From contig WPIO01000215.1 of assembly GCA_009760855.2 (NCBI GenBank), forward strand, positions 1 to 64,000: a stretch of 64,000 nucleotides of DNA. Reading direction: 5' to 3'. The notes under the pieces are model-generated. The model was given only the letters and a program-made list of their open reading frames with translations. It did not search any database and was not told the origin of the DNA. Made by a program: the position numbers and the translations under genes. This document shows, in pieces, positions 10,743 through 21,885 of the stretch. This DNA comes from Cristatella mucedo (taxonomy: Eukaryota > Bryozoa > Phylactolaemata > Cristatellidae). The stretch's first letter is position 1; the number at the start of each line of letters is the position of its first letter.

Positions 10743-12599
10743 GTGCCTGATAGACGTGGAAACATAATAGCTGAGCTGCCAGAGGAAGTTATTCATACCT
10801 CACTGACCTATCTCAAATTGAAAGGCAATCCAATAGTTTTTCCACCTGCAGCAGTGTGTGACCAGGGAATTAAAGCTATTCGACAGTACTTCCGAGATAT
10901 CACTCAGGGGAAGGTATGGCTACTCTGTGATACTATCAACATGCTTGGAGACACGGGAGCAGGAAAGACTAGCATCGTTCAATCGTTACACATCGGCTAT
11001 CCATCCACTGCTGCAGCTGACGATAGAACTCGTGTGATAGATCAGAGACGTGTAAAGTTTGAGGATCAGATGATAAATGTGAATGACTTTGGTGGACATG
11101 AAATTTATCAAACAGTGGTTCCAATATTTTTGCCTTCCAATGGACTTTGCATAATTGCGTTCGACATAAGTCTTAAAAACGTTGGGGATCTGAAGGAGCA
11201 GGTACAAAAGTGGCTTATGACGATATTTGCTAAATCAACAGAGATACGAGTTATCGTAGTTGGCACGCATTCCGATCGTCTTGTTGAACCAGGCCAACTA
11301 AAGGTTGTGGAAGAAGAGATGAAGAAGTACGTAAAAGAAATTCATTCGTCTGCTGAAAAAGAGCTTGCAGCTCACATAAATGCACTTAAATCAAGTTCGG
11401 ATTCCTCCAAAACTAACGTCGACTTCCTCAAACGGCATCTTGAAAATATAAAAGCTGCTGACATTAAATTCACAACGATGACAATGGTGAAAGACAATGG
11501 TGAAAGCTTATCTGAGTTGATATCATTAATCAAAAATAAACTAAAGGCCCCGGAGCAATATCCTGCATTATGGTTTCGTATTATGAAAGGAATAAAGGGC
11601 CTTAAGTCAGAAGATGACAACTATCGACCATATTTGGAATGGAAGCAGGTCAAACAACTGTATGAACAGTTGGACCCGGAGCCGGACGACTCCAAACTGA
11701 AAGCTATACTTGGAATTCTCGTATCTACATCCCAGATTATATGGCTAGAGGACTCTTCATCCCTTAAAGACTTCGTTTTCAATCAACCTCAGCAAATTGT
11801 TCACTATTTAAAGAAGGTATTGCATCACGAATATTCCGAAAGTCGTGAAAACGACGGCTATTACCGAGACTGTATGAATTTATATCGGCAAGGGCGTCTT
11901 GATAGCAATTTCTTTGCACAATTGCTGGAAAGTAGACATGTCGATGTTGTCAGCAATTTTATGCAACATTTTCACATGATCACGACTTCTGATGGAGAGT
12001 ACATCTTGACTGGTAATCTCCCTGAGCAGCCTCCTTCTAGGCTGCAGGAGTGGCTAAAAAAGGCCGCTAAAGATCCTCCTGTTTGCTTGCGGCTCAGCTT
12101 CTTGGGAAATTACATGCCACTCGCTTTTTTTCCAACAAACCTGGCCGCAGTGTTATCCTGGCTGTGCTCGAGAAAGGCTGAGCCAACGTTTTGGAAGGAT
12201 GGTGTACTAGTCGAAGTGGATTTTGTATCTATAATAATGAGACACAACAAGAGTTCTTTGGAATTGGTGGCATTTTCAGAATCTGGCAAGAAAGACGTCT
12301 GGGGAGTTTTACATTCCTTGCTTGACTGCATCAATGAAAATATGGCGAGGTCGTGGAAAGGCGTCCCACCGATGTGTAAGCTTGTATGCCCTGGATCGAG
12401 ATACCTGGAGAGACCAACGGACCAACCTCCTCACGGACGTACAATTTTTTGGAATAAACGGGAGAATAGGCAAACTATAGCTGAGATACTACATTCAAGA
12501 ACCTGGCGATGCGATGAGTGCCGCTGCAACAAGTGCGACTATGAAATACCTGTGTTTTGGATGTATCTACGAAAGCCAGGTATGGCCGTACATCGTTAG
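10743..12599 (+). CDS. Roco-family protein: LRR end, Roc GTPase and COR domain (exon)
   Basis: An uninterrupted 618-codon reading frame follows a splice acceptor (TTTTGCTTTAG, ending 10742). The GTG at 10743 is an internal valine codon, not a start. Residues about 20-50 are the last LRR (LTYLKLKGNPIVFPP). Residues about 58-240 are a Roc GTPase: P-loop GDTGAGKTS (69-77), switch II DFGGHE (115-120), and THSD (175-178) in place of NKxD, as is usual for Roco proteins. A charged, lysine-rich stretch at about 185-235 separates the Roc core from the rest. About 260-540 fit a COR domain, which mediates dimerisation in known Roco proteins. The C-terminus has a cysteine cluster, CDECRCNKC. No kinase domain is visible. 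The role is probably intracellular GTPase-scaffold signalling, inferred from the family. The stop is at 12597-12599, but a good donor (CCAG|GTATGG, GT at 12580) offers an alternative continuation. Confidence 0.93.
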   Translation: MPDRRGNIIAELPEEVIHTSLTYLKLKGNPIVFPPAAVCDQGIKAIRQYFRDITQGKVWLLCDTINMLGDTGAGKTSIVQSLHIGYPSTAAADDRTRVIDQRRVKFEDQMINVNDFGGHEIYQTVVPIFLPSNGLCIIAFDISLKNVGDLKEQVQKWLMTIFAKSTEIRVIVVGTHSDRLVEPGQLKVVEEEMKKYVKEIHSSAEKELAAHINALKSSSDSSKTNVDFLKRHLENIKAADIKFTTMTMVKDNGESLSELISLIKNKLKAPEQYPALWFRIMKGIKGLKSEDDNYRPYLEWKQVKQLYEQLDPEPDDSKLKAILGILVSTSQIIWLEDSSSLKDFVFNQPQQIVHYLKKVLHHEYSESRENDGYYRDCMNLYRQGRLDSNFFAQLLESRHVDVVSNFMQHFHMITTSDGEYILTGNLPEQPPSRLQEWLKKAAKDPPVCLRLSFLGNYMPLAFFPTNLAAVLSWLCSRKAEPTFWKDGVLVEVDFVSIIMRHNKSSLELVAFSESGKKDVWGVLHSLLDCINENMARSWKGVPPMCKLVCPGSRYLERPTDQPPHGRTIFWNKRENRQTIAEILHSRTWRCDECRCNKCDYEIPVFWMYLRKPGMAVHR

Positions 12600-13089
12600 T
12601 GGTCTCCTCGTGAGATAATCCTCGTGAGTCTTAAAATGGGTGCCAGTTCAGACATGGCTTTGCAGACCTTGGAGACTTGCAGAACGTCCCGATTTTATTA
12701 GGGAATTCACTCTGCTCCAGTTTGACTAATGGACTGATGTCGTGCATTGTTTTAGGCGTTCCACTATAGTCTCTCCGTTGTATTATCTGCTTTAGTCTCT
12801 GGTTCTAGGTAGGTTTTGCAACTTTCTTCGGAGCTGGTGCCCATACGATACTGTTTATTTAACGTATAATCTTAGCAAAATCTTTTCTGTGTACCTCTCC
12901 ACTATGTTCTGTGCAGTTTTTGGCCGTTGAGCAGACCGTAAACTAACTCACTTTTGGACTCGGAGGGGTCACCCTACCCAGTCAGCCTAATACCTGCAGA
13001 ATTATTACTGGTCGGCCTATCAGGATTCTTGTCTGCTTAAGCTGTCTCTTTCATTTGAAGAACTATGCAGCCTGCTTCTTTTGTGCAAC
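12600..13089. other. Downstream of the Roco exon, no clear signal
   Basis: No AATAAA polyadenylation signal was found between the stop codon and the next LINE, which leaves open whether the gene ends here. No coding segment was recognised. Confidence 0.4.
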
Positions 13090-13440
13090 AGGTAATAGTA
13101 ATATTATTAATAATAATTCATTTGATATAGAGCAACCAGAGAACTCAATCTCTGTCTAGGCTCTTTACATTTGCTGCAAAGGAAGCCCGTTCCAGTGGTT
13201 AGTGGTACCATGCTCAATGGCAACAAGTATAGCTTGGTTAGAAATGACATGCTCAGAGTCAGCATGCAAAAATTGATAGTGGTAGCTTGCACAGCCTCAG
13301 AGAGAGTAAGCACGTTATGGACGAATCACGTGGACCCAGTAAAAGCTGTGATAAATAGATGCGTTTTCAGTTTCTTTATTAAATTCAGTCAATTCAGCTG
13401 ATGTAAGTAAGCTGTTCGATTTGCTAACCTGCATTAACAG
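13090..13440 (-). mobile_element. LINE A 3' end with tail
   Basis: AAT-rich tail, then the minus-strand hairpin (AACCAGAGAACTCAATCTCT), the TTTGCTGCAAAGG motif and the 3' UTR, fading out at about 13430. Confidence 0.85.
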
Positions 13441-13694
13441 ACGCATAGTGAGACCTTACGGCACCTGGGACAAAACTGAAAATGTGGCCCTCTCTTGTCA
13501 TAAAATGCTGCAATATCGCTCCTCCACAGAAGAAATTCTAAACACTCATACAGCAGCCCTATCGAGTCGAGACAGTTGTATTAACCGCATTACATGTTAA
13601 AGGTAGCTATCGCAGCTTAAACCTTCGTGAATTTTTTTATCCTTGAAAGTGGCTGAGTGGTCAATACGAGCCTAATCGAATAGTTTGCGGTAAT

Positions 13695-15700
13695 ATGCTC
13701 GATTATAAAAACATAACATGGTTAGAGGTGACATGCACAGGGGTCAGCATGCAAATACGATAGTGGCAGCATGCACAGTTTCAGCACACGTAAGCATGCA
13801 CAGGACGGATCGTATGAACAGACTAAATGCTGTGATAAATAAATGCTTTAGCTTGTTTTTAAACGTGCTCAAGCCGGTGAATGTCGTGAAGCTAGTTGGA
13901 TGAAAGTTCCCGACTTTGTGAGCGTACGAACTATAGGCATAGTCTCCAAAGGGTTTGAAGGCTCGTATGAGGTACAAGTAAACAACTACATTCCGAAAAG
14001 CAAGTGGTAGGACGCTTAGCATGGTGGAGGATCCGATAGGTAGGCTGGTCCAGCTCCTTCAATCAAACAACCCTCACTGCAACACGGCGGCTCAATGCCT
14101 GCAATGTGTAGTGACCCGGAGCTTGCAATAAGCTAATGATAAAAAGACATTGCATTATTGACGGTGCTCAGCATTAGCAACAAAATCTTATTAGTTAAAG
14201 CAATATGCCCTCTACTTTACGGCAGACACACGTGGTGACTGACAGCCAACTCGCTACAGGCTTTCAGCATTTCAAGCTCAGCGCTAGACTAGCAGAGCTT
14301 TGCACCAACTATAAGCTTCTGATTGAGCTGGCTGGTAGACCAGTGAAAAGCATGTTACAGAAGTCGAGACGGGATGTCACGAATGCATGGTCAAATTATT
14401 TACATGTAAAATCACTGTCTAAGCATGCCCGAATTTCAGCAATGTTGAATATCTGAACGCAGGTAGACTGAACTATTTAGCTGCTGTTGTCGTCTAGTGC
14501 AAGCTCACTTCAAACAGGGCACCTAGATTACGTGCAGATCCATTAGTAGGTATGCTGGCTGAGCCTATTTTGAAAGTTAAGCTTTCCAAGTTATAAACTA
14601 AACATAGTTTGCCCATAACTAGTAAATTGGCTTTATCCTCATTTAATCTGAGTAAGGTTGCTGCTATCCATGTGCAGATTTCATCAATACGTGCAGCAAG
14701 GGAGTTGAAAGAGCTAGTTGAGCTGGAGGGCAGTAAGGGATGACAGCTAAGGTACATTGACAGTCGTTGACATCATGTAGTGAAAGTCTAGATTGTGCTT
14801 GGTAATATTGTCGGCGTCAGGGATAGTATAAACGGTGAAGAACAGCCGATCGCACGCAGAACCCCGGAGTACTCCATGCTTCAGTGAGTTCTCGGCTGAT
14901 CTTCTTCCGTTCACATCAATGCTCCGTATTTTTCTAGAGACGTTCGAACTAAACCATTTTAGTGCAGTGCCGGTGATGCCTGGGCGAGGTGAGGAGTGCT
15001 CGAGAAGTAATTTATGATCAATAGTATAAACCGGTCTCGTAGACCTAGCAAAACAAGTAGAGAGGGTTCACCTAAGTCTACATTGCTGAGAAGGTCCTTG
15101 TAAACCCTAAGCAGGGTTACTCTGTGGAGTGATAGGTTATAGAACCAGACTGTAACGTGCTTGCTAGGTTTGAAGCTTCTCTGTAGACGAGTTTAGCTGG
15201 TCTGCCACAACTAGTTGTAGTGTCGTTGAGAGGAACATTAGAATGGAGACTGCATGCATGCTGATCGAGTGGTTTTTGTCTAGTTTTTCTCTTTCTTTAT
15301 TAGTTGCCTAACTGCAACCCTTTTGAAAGTGGACGGGATATGTACTGATGCTAAAGGCATTGTTTTGATGTTAGGTGATGCATGGCAGCAGGTCTATGCT
15401 TCATATAGTTAAAACAGGGGTTGTATGGTGTAGAAGATTAATATACTTCTTGGATTGGAAGACGAATTGAGGATGAGGTCACTAGTGGCCTCCGTGAGTG
15501 TAGACATTGAGATGCTGCACGGAATTTAGTGTGGGGAGTCTTTTGGGGTTGTTAATGATTGACAGAAGTGTTGAAGGGGTGCTGCTGCCTTAGGAGTCTA
15601 GACTCTAATCTTGTCTTTCGTGCCTAAAGTGAAGCTGAAGAAGTGATCATGTAGATCTTCAAAACCAATTATGCTCGGAGCTAAGCTGTCGACGATTTAG
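13695..15700 (-). pseudogene. Degenerate LINE A copy including reverse transcriptase
   Basis: On the minus strand, 3' UTR and C-terminal region (13695-14480) are followed by RT-derived segments: LVMGKLCLVYNLESLTFKIG near 14600, a VNGRRSAENSLKHGV-like piece near 14880, and sequence like LASVHIPSTFKRVAVRQL near 15330, which matches the LASGQVPAPFKKAVVRPL stretch of the good copy at 34.8 kb. The catalytic YADD region is badly broken. About 2 kb long, with many stops and indels; the longest copy in the first half of the window and clearly dead. The 5' limit near 15700 is approximate. Confidence 0.75.
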
Positions 15701-15999
15701 GAGAAGGTTTATCATAGACATTGGCTTTTCCCGTTTGTATGTGTCGAATCACTCAGAAATTGGAATGCTTAACCAAAGAATTAACTCGTTCTGTGTAATG
15801 CTGCAGTATCGGCAAGGATTCTAGTTCTGTTGCTTAGTCTCATTTTGGTTGATGCCTACATAAACTTCACAGTAAATGCTTCTGCATTGCAAAACGTTTC
15901 ATAGCAAAATGTAGGCTTTGCACTCTTTCATAACCCCATGGTCCATGTATTTGCGATCTAGTTCTATAACCGACCGATACTCACTCGACAAGCCATTGC
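15701..15999. other. Anonymous DNA, possibly more decayed LINE A
   Basis: No certain match. It could hold the further 5' part of the preceding element. Confidence 0.3.
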
Positions 16000-16340
16000 A
16001 ATCAGCCTTTCATCTGTTGGGCTCATTTCTTGTGTCCCTTCATTCTTGGCTCCGGGTTACCTATTAGAACTATTGCCTAGTCAGGCTTAGCATCTAGCCA
16101 TCTTCTCGCCTGACTTGGGCGGTCTGGTTCTGCCTCTGGCTAACTTGAAACCCTAAGTTGACAATGCCTTTAGTTCGCATCATCCATAAGCTGTATTCTC
16201 TCCCGGCTGACTTTTCGACTTTACCTGACCTCCCGTTTCTGAAGAAGCTCAAAACCAGCTTGTTGCTTGCAGCATTTCATGAAACGCCTTTTCAGTGCTT
16301 GCGTATAGTGACAGCATGCATGCTTTCGAATGCCGATTGA
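16000..16340 (+). mobile_element. Old LINE A C-terminal fragment
   Basis: Degenerate match to the FRSLHSLAPAYLSDLL through LPTCVRTSPDLTTFK region: the words TTGGCTCCGGGTTACCTA, CTCTCCCGGCTGAC and GAAGAAGCTCAAAACCA appear in the right order. No tail was identified. Confidence 0.5.
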
Positions 16341-17119
16341 CAGGATACGTTTGACGCATACGTGAAATTTATAAACAATTTGTTTTCATTTTAGTACCGT
16401 TCTAAATACAATACAAGATAATTAATTTATCCAGTATCGTCTCTCTACACAGCCAGACATCTCTGGTAAATGTGACCTTGGGATATTTCCTTTAACTTCA
16501 GGAAATTAATTAAGGGAACATCGCTTGCCTTTAACAAAGCTTATAGCTAAATAAAAATAAATAAGTTAAGTGGCCACAGCTGCTACTATTTGGCTGCTGA
16601 TTGTCCGAATTCTAGTTTCCAAAGAATGTTTTAATTGAAAATCGTTTTCGAGCTTTTGTGACTTCGAGATCGGAGCATATGTTTGGCTCACTTGACCTAC
16701 TCAAATTGTCGGTGGGATTCTAGTAACTGTTCTGCCATTGGCCCAGAACCTAGTGCTTGACATCTTACCCAATAAAATGTGAAGTTTAAAATCCGAACTT
16801 TTGTGCTGACAGTGTTAAACAGGTGTAAAACCAAGCGACCACTAAAAAAGCCTTTCTTTCTTACACTGTTATTTCCTGTATTTCGTATCTTACTAGACTC
16901 GGTCGGTGAACTGGGCAGTAAGTCAGGTGACTATCATTGCCTTTTTTAAGGTTGCTGTTCAAAAGAGGAGCATGATGAAATAGACGAGTACCTCGGAAGA
17001 TTTCGTAAGTAAAATGAAATGCGTGGCTTGTGTAAGATGTCGGCAGCTGGGCTTGGCAACACCACATTGTTAGCTGTGAAGAACTGCTTACCTTTCACTG
17101 TTATTGAAGCCGTAATAAT
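16341..17119. other. Anonymous AT-rich DNA
   Basis: Short reading frames on both strands around 16860-17210 overlap one another and carry no domain. Confidence 0.4.
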
Positions 17120-17960
17120 GATAATCATAATGCACTTGATTAAGCGTCCTCAGAGAACTCAATCTCTCACTAGGTGCTTTACATTTGCTGCAAAAGGAAA
17201 TGCAATTGAATAGTAAGTAATATCATGATTGATAAACAAAAAAAATTAACAACATGGTTAGGGGTGAGATGCACAGGGTCAGTATGCAAATGTGGTTAGT
17301 GGCAGCATGCACAGTGTCAGCACGCATAAATACATCAAGGACGAATCATAGGGACCCACTAAATGCTATCCCAAATAGGTGTGTTTTAAGTTCCTTTTAA
17401 ATTTGGTCAGGTCAGGGGATGTTCTGACGCAGGCCGGGAGGGAGTTCCAGGCTGTGGAGTCTACGAACTAAATGCACGGTTACCTAAGGATTTAAGGTTT
17501 GTACTAGGTATTTGTAAACTGTTGGATTCCGAAAAGTGGGTGGGACGATGCTTGGCCTGATAGGGGAGTATATCTGAGAGATAGGTTGGAGCCAAAGAAT
17601 GAAACGACCTAAAAGTGAGCGACAAAACCTTGAAGTCGATTCGTTGCTTCACTGGGAGCCAGTGCCGGTCGGTAAGAAGTCATGAAATGTGGCAACTGCA
17701 ACGCTGACGACAGACAAGCCCAGCTGCAAAGTTTTGCACCGGATGCAATCGCCTGATCGCACTTGCTGGTAGGCCAGTAAGCAGTGAGTTGCAGAAGTCA
17801 AGACGATGTCACGAAAGCATGGACCAACTTGGACGTTCTATCTTTATCTAAAGAAGCCCGAATTTTAGCAATGTTATGAAGCTGAAAATATGCAGATTTG
17901 ACTATGGAGCTGATTTGGTCGTCTAGTGAGGAGTCACTTTGGAATATGACACATAGATTT
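17120..17960 (-). mobile_element. LINE A 3' copy with tail
   Basis: Tail (TGATTAAGCGTCCTCAGAGA), 3' UTR and ORF2 C-terminal region read on the minus strand, with LHSLAPTYLSDILPYQAKHR-like codons near 17570. Frameshifted. It ends abruptly where integrase-like sequence begins. Confidence 0.85.
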
Positions 17961-18560
17961 CGAGCTGAAGTCAAGTATTTAAATCAAGGCCTAAGGAAAT
18001 TCCAAATGGTTTCTTTAAAGAAGTTGCACCTAATGAAAATCACCAAACAGACATTTTATATATGCCAAATAATTCTGGATACAAATATGCTTTGAATGTC
18101 GTTGGTATTGCTTGTAGATATAAAGATTCAAGACCACTTAAAACAAAGTCTCCTAAAGAAGTAACGCAAGCAATTAAAGATATTTATAGAAGGCCCGTTA
18201 CAACGGCCAAAGAAGATAACGGTAGATCCAGGAACAGAGTTTAAAGGAGAGTTCACGAAAGAAATGAAAAGGCATGTAACATGCGTGATAAAAGGTACTA
18301 CTGAAAAGAGTTCCGCTTGTTGAAAAAATGAATCGAACAGTAGCTAAAAGAGCCTTTATTGCACAGTGTGAAAAGGAAATAGAGAGTAAATATAGGAGAT
18401 TATGTTAGAAACAAAGAGTGGGTTGATAATTTGCCAAAGATTTTTGAATATCTAAATAATAGTACTACAGAAAAAATTGGCAAAGGCCTACTAACGCAAT
18501 GACAAAAAAAACAGCGAAACTAAAGAAACCGAAATAAATTATAAAGGTAGGAGAACAATA
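17961..18560 (+). pseudogene. Broken rve-type integrase fragment
   Basis: Across at least three frames this encodes parts of an integrase core: TDILYMPNNSGYKYALNV, then RYKDSRPLKTKSPKEVTQAI, VDPGTEFKGEF, and VEKMNRTVAKR, followed by WVDNLPKIFEYLNNS. The D of TDI, the D of VDPG and the E of VEKMN fit the D,D-35-E triad of retrovirus-like and transposon integrases. The exact superfamily (LTR element, Polinton/Maverick or Ginger type) cannot be decided by eye. No zinc-binding N-terminal domain or terminal repeats were found. The fragment is squeezed between two opposed LINE A pieces and is higher in A than they are. Frameshifts make it nonfunctional. Confidence 0.7.
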
Positions 18561-18584
18561 AAAAAGCCAGGAACAATCCAAACG

Positions 18585-19620
18585 TTCACTTCTATGCAGA
18601 TAAGACAGTTGTACCTTTGCCTTAATTGCTACCTGCCCTTCAATATGTCGATTTCTCTGAACTCAAATGCTGTAGTGTGTTTTGATGACAGGTGCACAGG
18701 GATGTAAGCAGAATTTCTGAAATTGAATTTTGGTAAGATTTACCTAATCATTATGGGCAAACCAAGTGCCATTACTAAATTGGCTAGGCTAAACCTCGCA
18801 ATTAGCTCCACCTGCAATCGTCCTGTTTAATCTGCAAGAAATGAATGTGTCCTCTTTTCAAAGTGACCTTTCATCAGGCGATCACATGAGCTCTACACTC
18901 AAGTGAGCCTCCTCCAAGCTACATGACATTGCTAAACTTTGTGCTTGCCAAAACGTCGAGACCACATCAAAATTGGTCCACGTACTTGAGACATCCCGAC
19001 GCGATTTCTGTTAGATCACTGCTTGCTGGTCTACCGGCCGGTGCAATCATTTGCTAATAGCTCGCGCAAGCGTCTGCAGATAGGATTTTCTGTCATGAGC
19101 CTCGCATTTGATACGTGATACTGCTTCTCGCCGACCTGCACTATCTCATAGTCAAGCGACACGGCGACTTCAAGGTTTCCTTACTTACTTTTAGGTCCTT
19201 TTATTGTATGATTCCAGTCTACCTATAGAATATAATCTTCCATCAGGCTAGGCATTGTACGATCCAATTTTCTGATTTTAATCGTTTATCATTACCTTAT
19301 AAAGCCCCAAATACTTTGGAAACCGTGCATATAGTTGGTATGCTCTCAAGCCTGGAAACCATGTCTGACATCCATCAAGACAGGGCCTGACTATAGACTG
19401 TAGGTAAATAGAAAGGAAAATGTCATCTGTCTATCATAGAATTTGTGGATCTGTGTGAGTTTGAGTTTGCTTATGTGAGCTGAATCTTTGCTCTTTGCCC
19501 TAAGCATATTTTGAAGCTGGCCATTTGCATGTCACTCATAACCGCCTTATGCTAGTTGTCATTGAGCTAGCTACCATTAATCACTAGATCGTGCTATCTT
19601 TCCAGAAAATAAATATTGAC
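18585..19620 (+). mobile_element. Decayed LINE A copy
   Basis: Begins at codons equivalent to HFYADDTQLYLC, with the active site altered to YADK, and continues through LVMGKPS- and RLVCRE-like segments to the 3' UTR. The terminal hairpin is mostly lost. Many indels. Confidence 0.75.
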
Positions 19621-20789
19621 CAGAACCAGATTAAAGTCTCGAAGGGAACTATATTAGATGTATTGTTTATATTACTATTAAAGGAGCTCCTGTTGTTGCC
19701 GGTGCTTAACTCATAGACCTAATTATTTTTTTCTTTACTGTGCCATAATTGGAGCCTTGCTCAGGCTGCTCTAAGCTAAAGTCCTTATACCTCTGAGACG
19801 GTGTATGTAATGCGGTTAGCCTTTGATTACTTTCGACCAAGTTCAGTGATGCCGGAATATGGAAAAGCAGGAAAAGAGTTAGAGATGCTGCCTCCTGCTC
19901 CAAAAAACTGACTGTAGTAAAGAATTGTGATTTAAAGAGCGTAATATTAGTTACAACTAGTCCATGTAGTTAATGTAGAACAATTTCTTAATTAGCCAGA
20001 GTGACATGGCTGTACCGAGCTAGCCATTTCATGCAACTTTCAAAGATCTACTTACTTGCTGAAACCAAAATCGCAAAAAAAACGTTAAAGCCCTAAACAA
20101 ATATATTGATTATTACTTTTAACATATCCTGCCAAAATTTACTTGTAATCCCTATCAGTCTTTTGAGCTCAAACAATAATACTGTTTAGCATTTCAAAGT
20201 TGTTGCTGCTCTTCGTCCTGATGAGGTCACAGCAGCCAAACTTGCCGATCGTATCAAAGATAAAGGAGCCTGTGCCTCAGCTGCTCCTTTTCGTTTAGGT
20301 GATAGCGAACTTACCCATCCTACCCAAGCGGAAGGAACTTCCTAAGAAAATCCAGGTGAGTCGCCGATAATTGATACCGGGCAAGTCCACAATTAGTGTA
20401 TCCAGGTGAAAATTCAAAAAATTCATGGTGAGTATCCGGTTAGTTAGGCCCAGTGAGTATCCGACATGTGAGACTAAGTGAGTCTTCTGTGAGGGATATT
20501 TGATGAGTAATATATGAATCAGCTAGTTAATTAAATCCATTTTTGAAGTTAATTGTCAGTAATGAATTGTAACCTAATTCAATGTATCTTCACTTATAAC
20601 TAGGCCAGAGCACTAGAAGTGAGTGAGTGTCACCGAAGAGAGTACGGTCTTGCACACTAACAGCAAAAGCTACTGCAGCAGGACATACCATAGCCAACAT
20701 ACTTAAACTAAGGAAATTAAAATCAAAATGAGAAGCATAGCCGAGTCAAGAAGGTAATCGAGGAAGTGAGGAATTGTATTTTTTTTAAA
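19621..20789. other. Anonymous DNA
   Basis: Contains a loose array of GTGAGT-type words at about 20350-20480 (GTGAGTCG, GGTGAGTATCCG, AGTGAGTATCCG, AGTGAGTC) that is too irregular to call a tandem repeat. No gene seen. Confidence 0.4.
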
Positions 20790-21060
20790 CAGTTGTACAG
20801 CAGCATTAGATACCTCAATCTTTCTCTAGGCACTTTGCATACGATGAAAAAGAACTAGATCAAATTATTAGTGGTGACATGCACAATGAAAGTAAACCTA
20901 TCAAGGTTGGAGTTGACATTCACCGGTCCAACATTCACGACATGGTTGCTGGTGGTTTGTCTGGTGTCAGCATACATTGGCACACCCAGAAAAATCAATG
21001 AGATCCGATGAAACAGGTGTGTCTAAGGTTTTTGTTGATCGTACACTCTGGTGATGATGT
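20790..21060 (-). mobile_element. LINE A 3' end
   Basis: Minus-strand tail (ACCTCAATCTTTCTCTAGGC at about 20813) followed by 3' UTR words. Degenerate. Confidence 0.65.
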
Positions 21061-21109
21061 TACGCTCGTAGAGAATGCTTACAGTGCTTTGGCAGCTAAC
21101 CAACTACAG

Positions 21110-21885
21110 ACATGGTCTGCAGCTGTTGCACAACTTTGCAGCTAGGCTCGTCTGTCGTGAGCTTTGCTTTTGCAGCATCTGACCATTTTTCGCTGACCTT
21201 CGCTTGCTTCCAGTCAAGCAACGCATCGACTTCAAGGTTTTGTCACTCCCTTTTAATTGCATTGATTGTTCGGCTCCAGGTTACCGATTAGATCAACTTT
21301 CCACCAGGCTAGGCATTGGAAAACCCGATTTTCGGAATCTGTTTACCAGTACATCGTACAAATCTCAAATCCTTTTGAGACTATCCCTCTAGTTTGCATG
21401 CTCCCAAGGCTCGGAATTTACTTCGGACTTGCCTCACGACTTCCTATGACTCGACGACATAATTTAAGAGCTAAAAACGGATCCGTTCATCACAGCTTTA
21501 ACTTTGTATCTATGCCTCATACAAATCTCCAATACTTTGGAGTCACTATCTTTAGTTCGTAAGGCTCCCAAAGCCTGGAACACGATTCTGACTTGCGTCG
21601 CGACAGCTCCTGACTTGTCCAAATTTTAAAATAAACTTAGAACACACACATTTATGACAGCATTTAGTTGGACCCCGTGATTCGTCCTTATGTGCTTGTG
21701 CATGCTGATACTGTGCTTGCTGCCATTAACCACAGTTGAATGCTGACCCTGTGCATGTCATCCCTAACCATGTTTTTCCTGTTGTTATTGAGCATACTAC
21801 CACTCATAAATCGATCGTGCTTCCTTTGCAGCAAATGTAAAAATCCTACATAAATTAGATATTGAGTTCGTGAGACAGTACCAAA
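21110..21885 (+). mobile_element. LINE A C-terminal region and 3' UTR
   Basis: Starts at the AARLVCRE region, continues through LPVKQRIDFKVLSL (about 21207-21250) and a partly duplicated stretch around the NLKSFGD-type codons (seen near 21360 and again near 21530), then the 3' UTR and a decayed hairpin (TTAGATATTGAGTTC). Confidence 0.78.

Noticed and set aside
20350-20480. GTGAGTATCCG-like tandem repeat
   Set aside because: Units vary in length and sequence; no consistent period.
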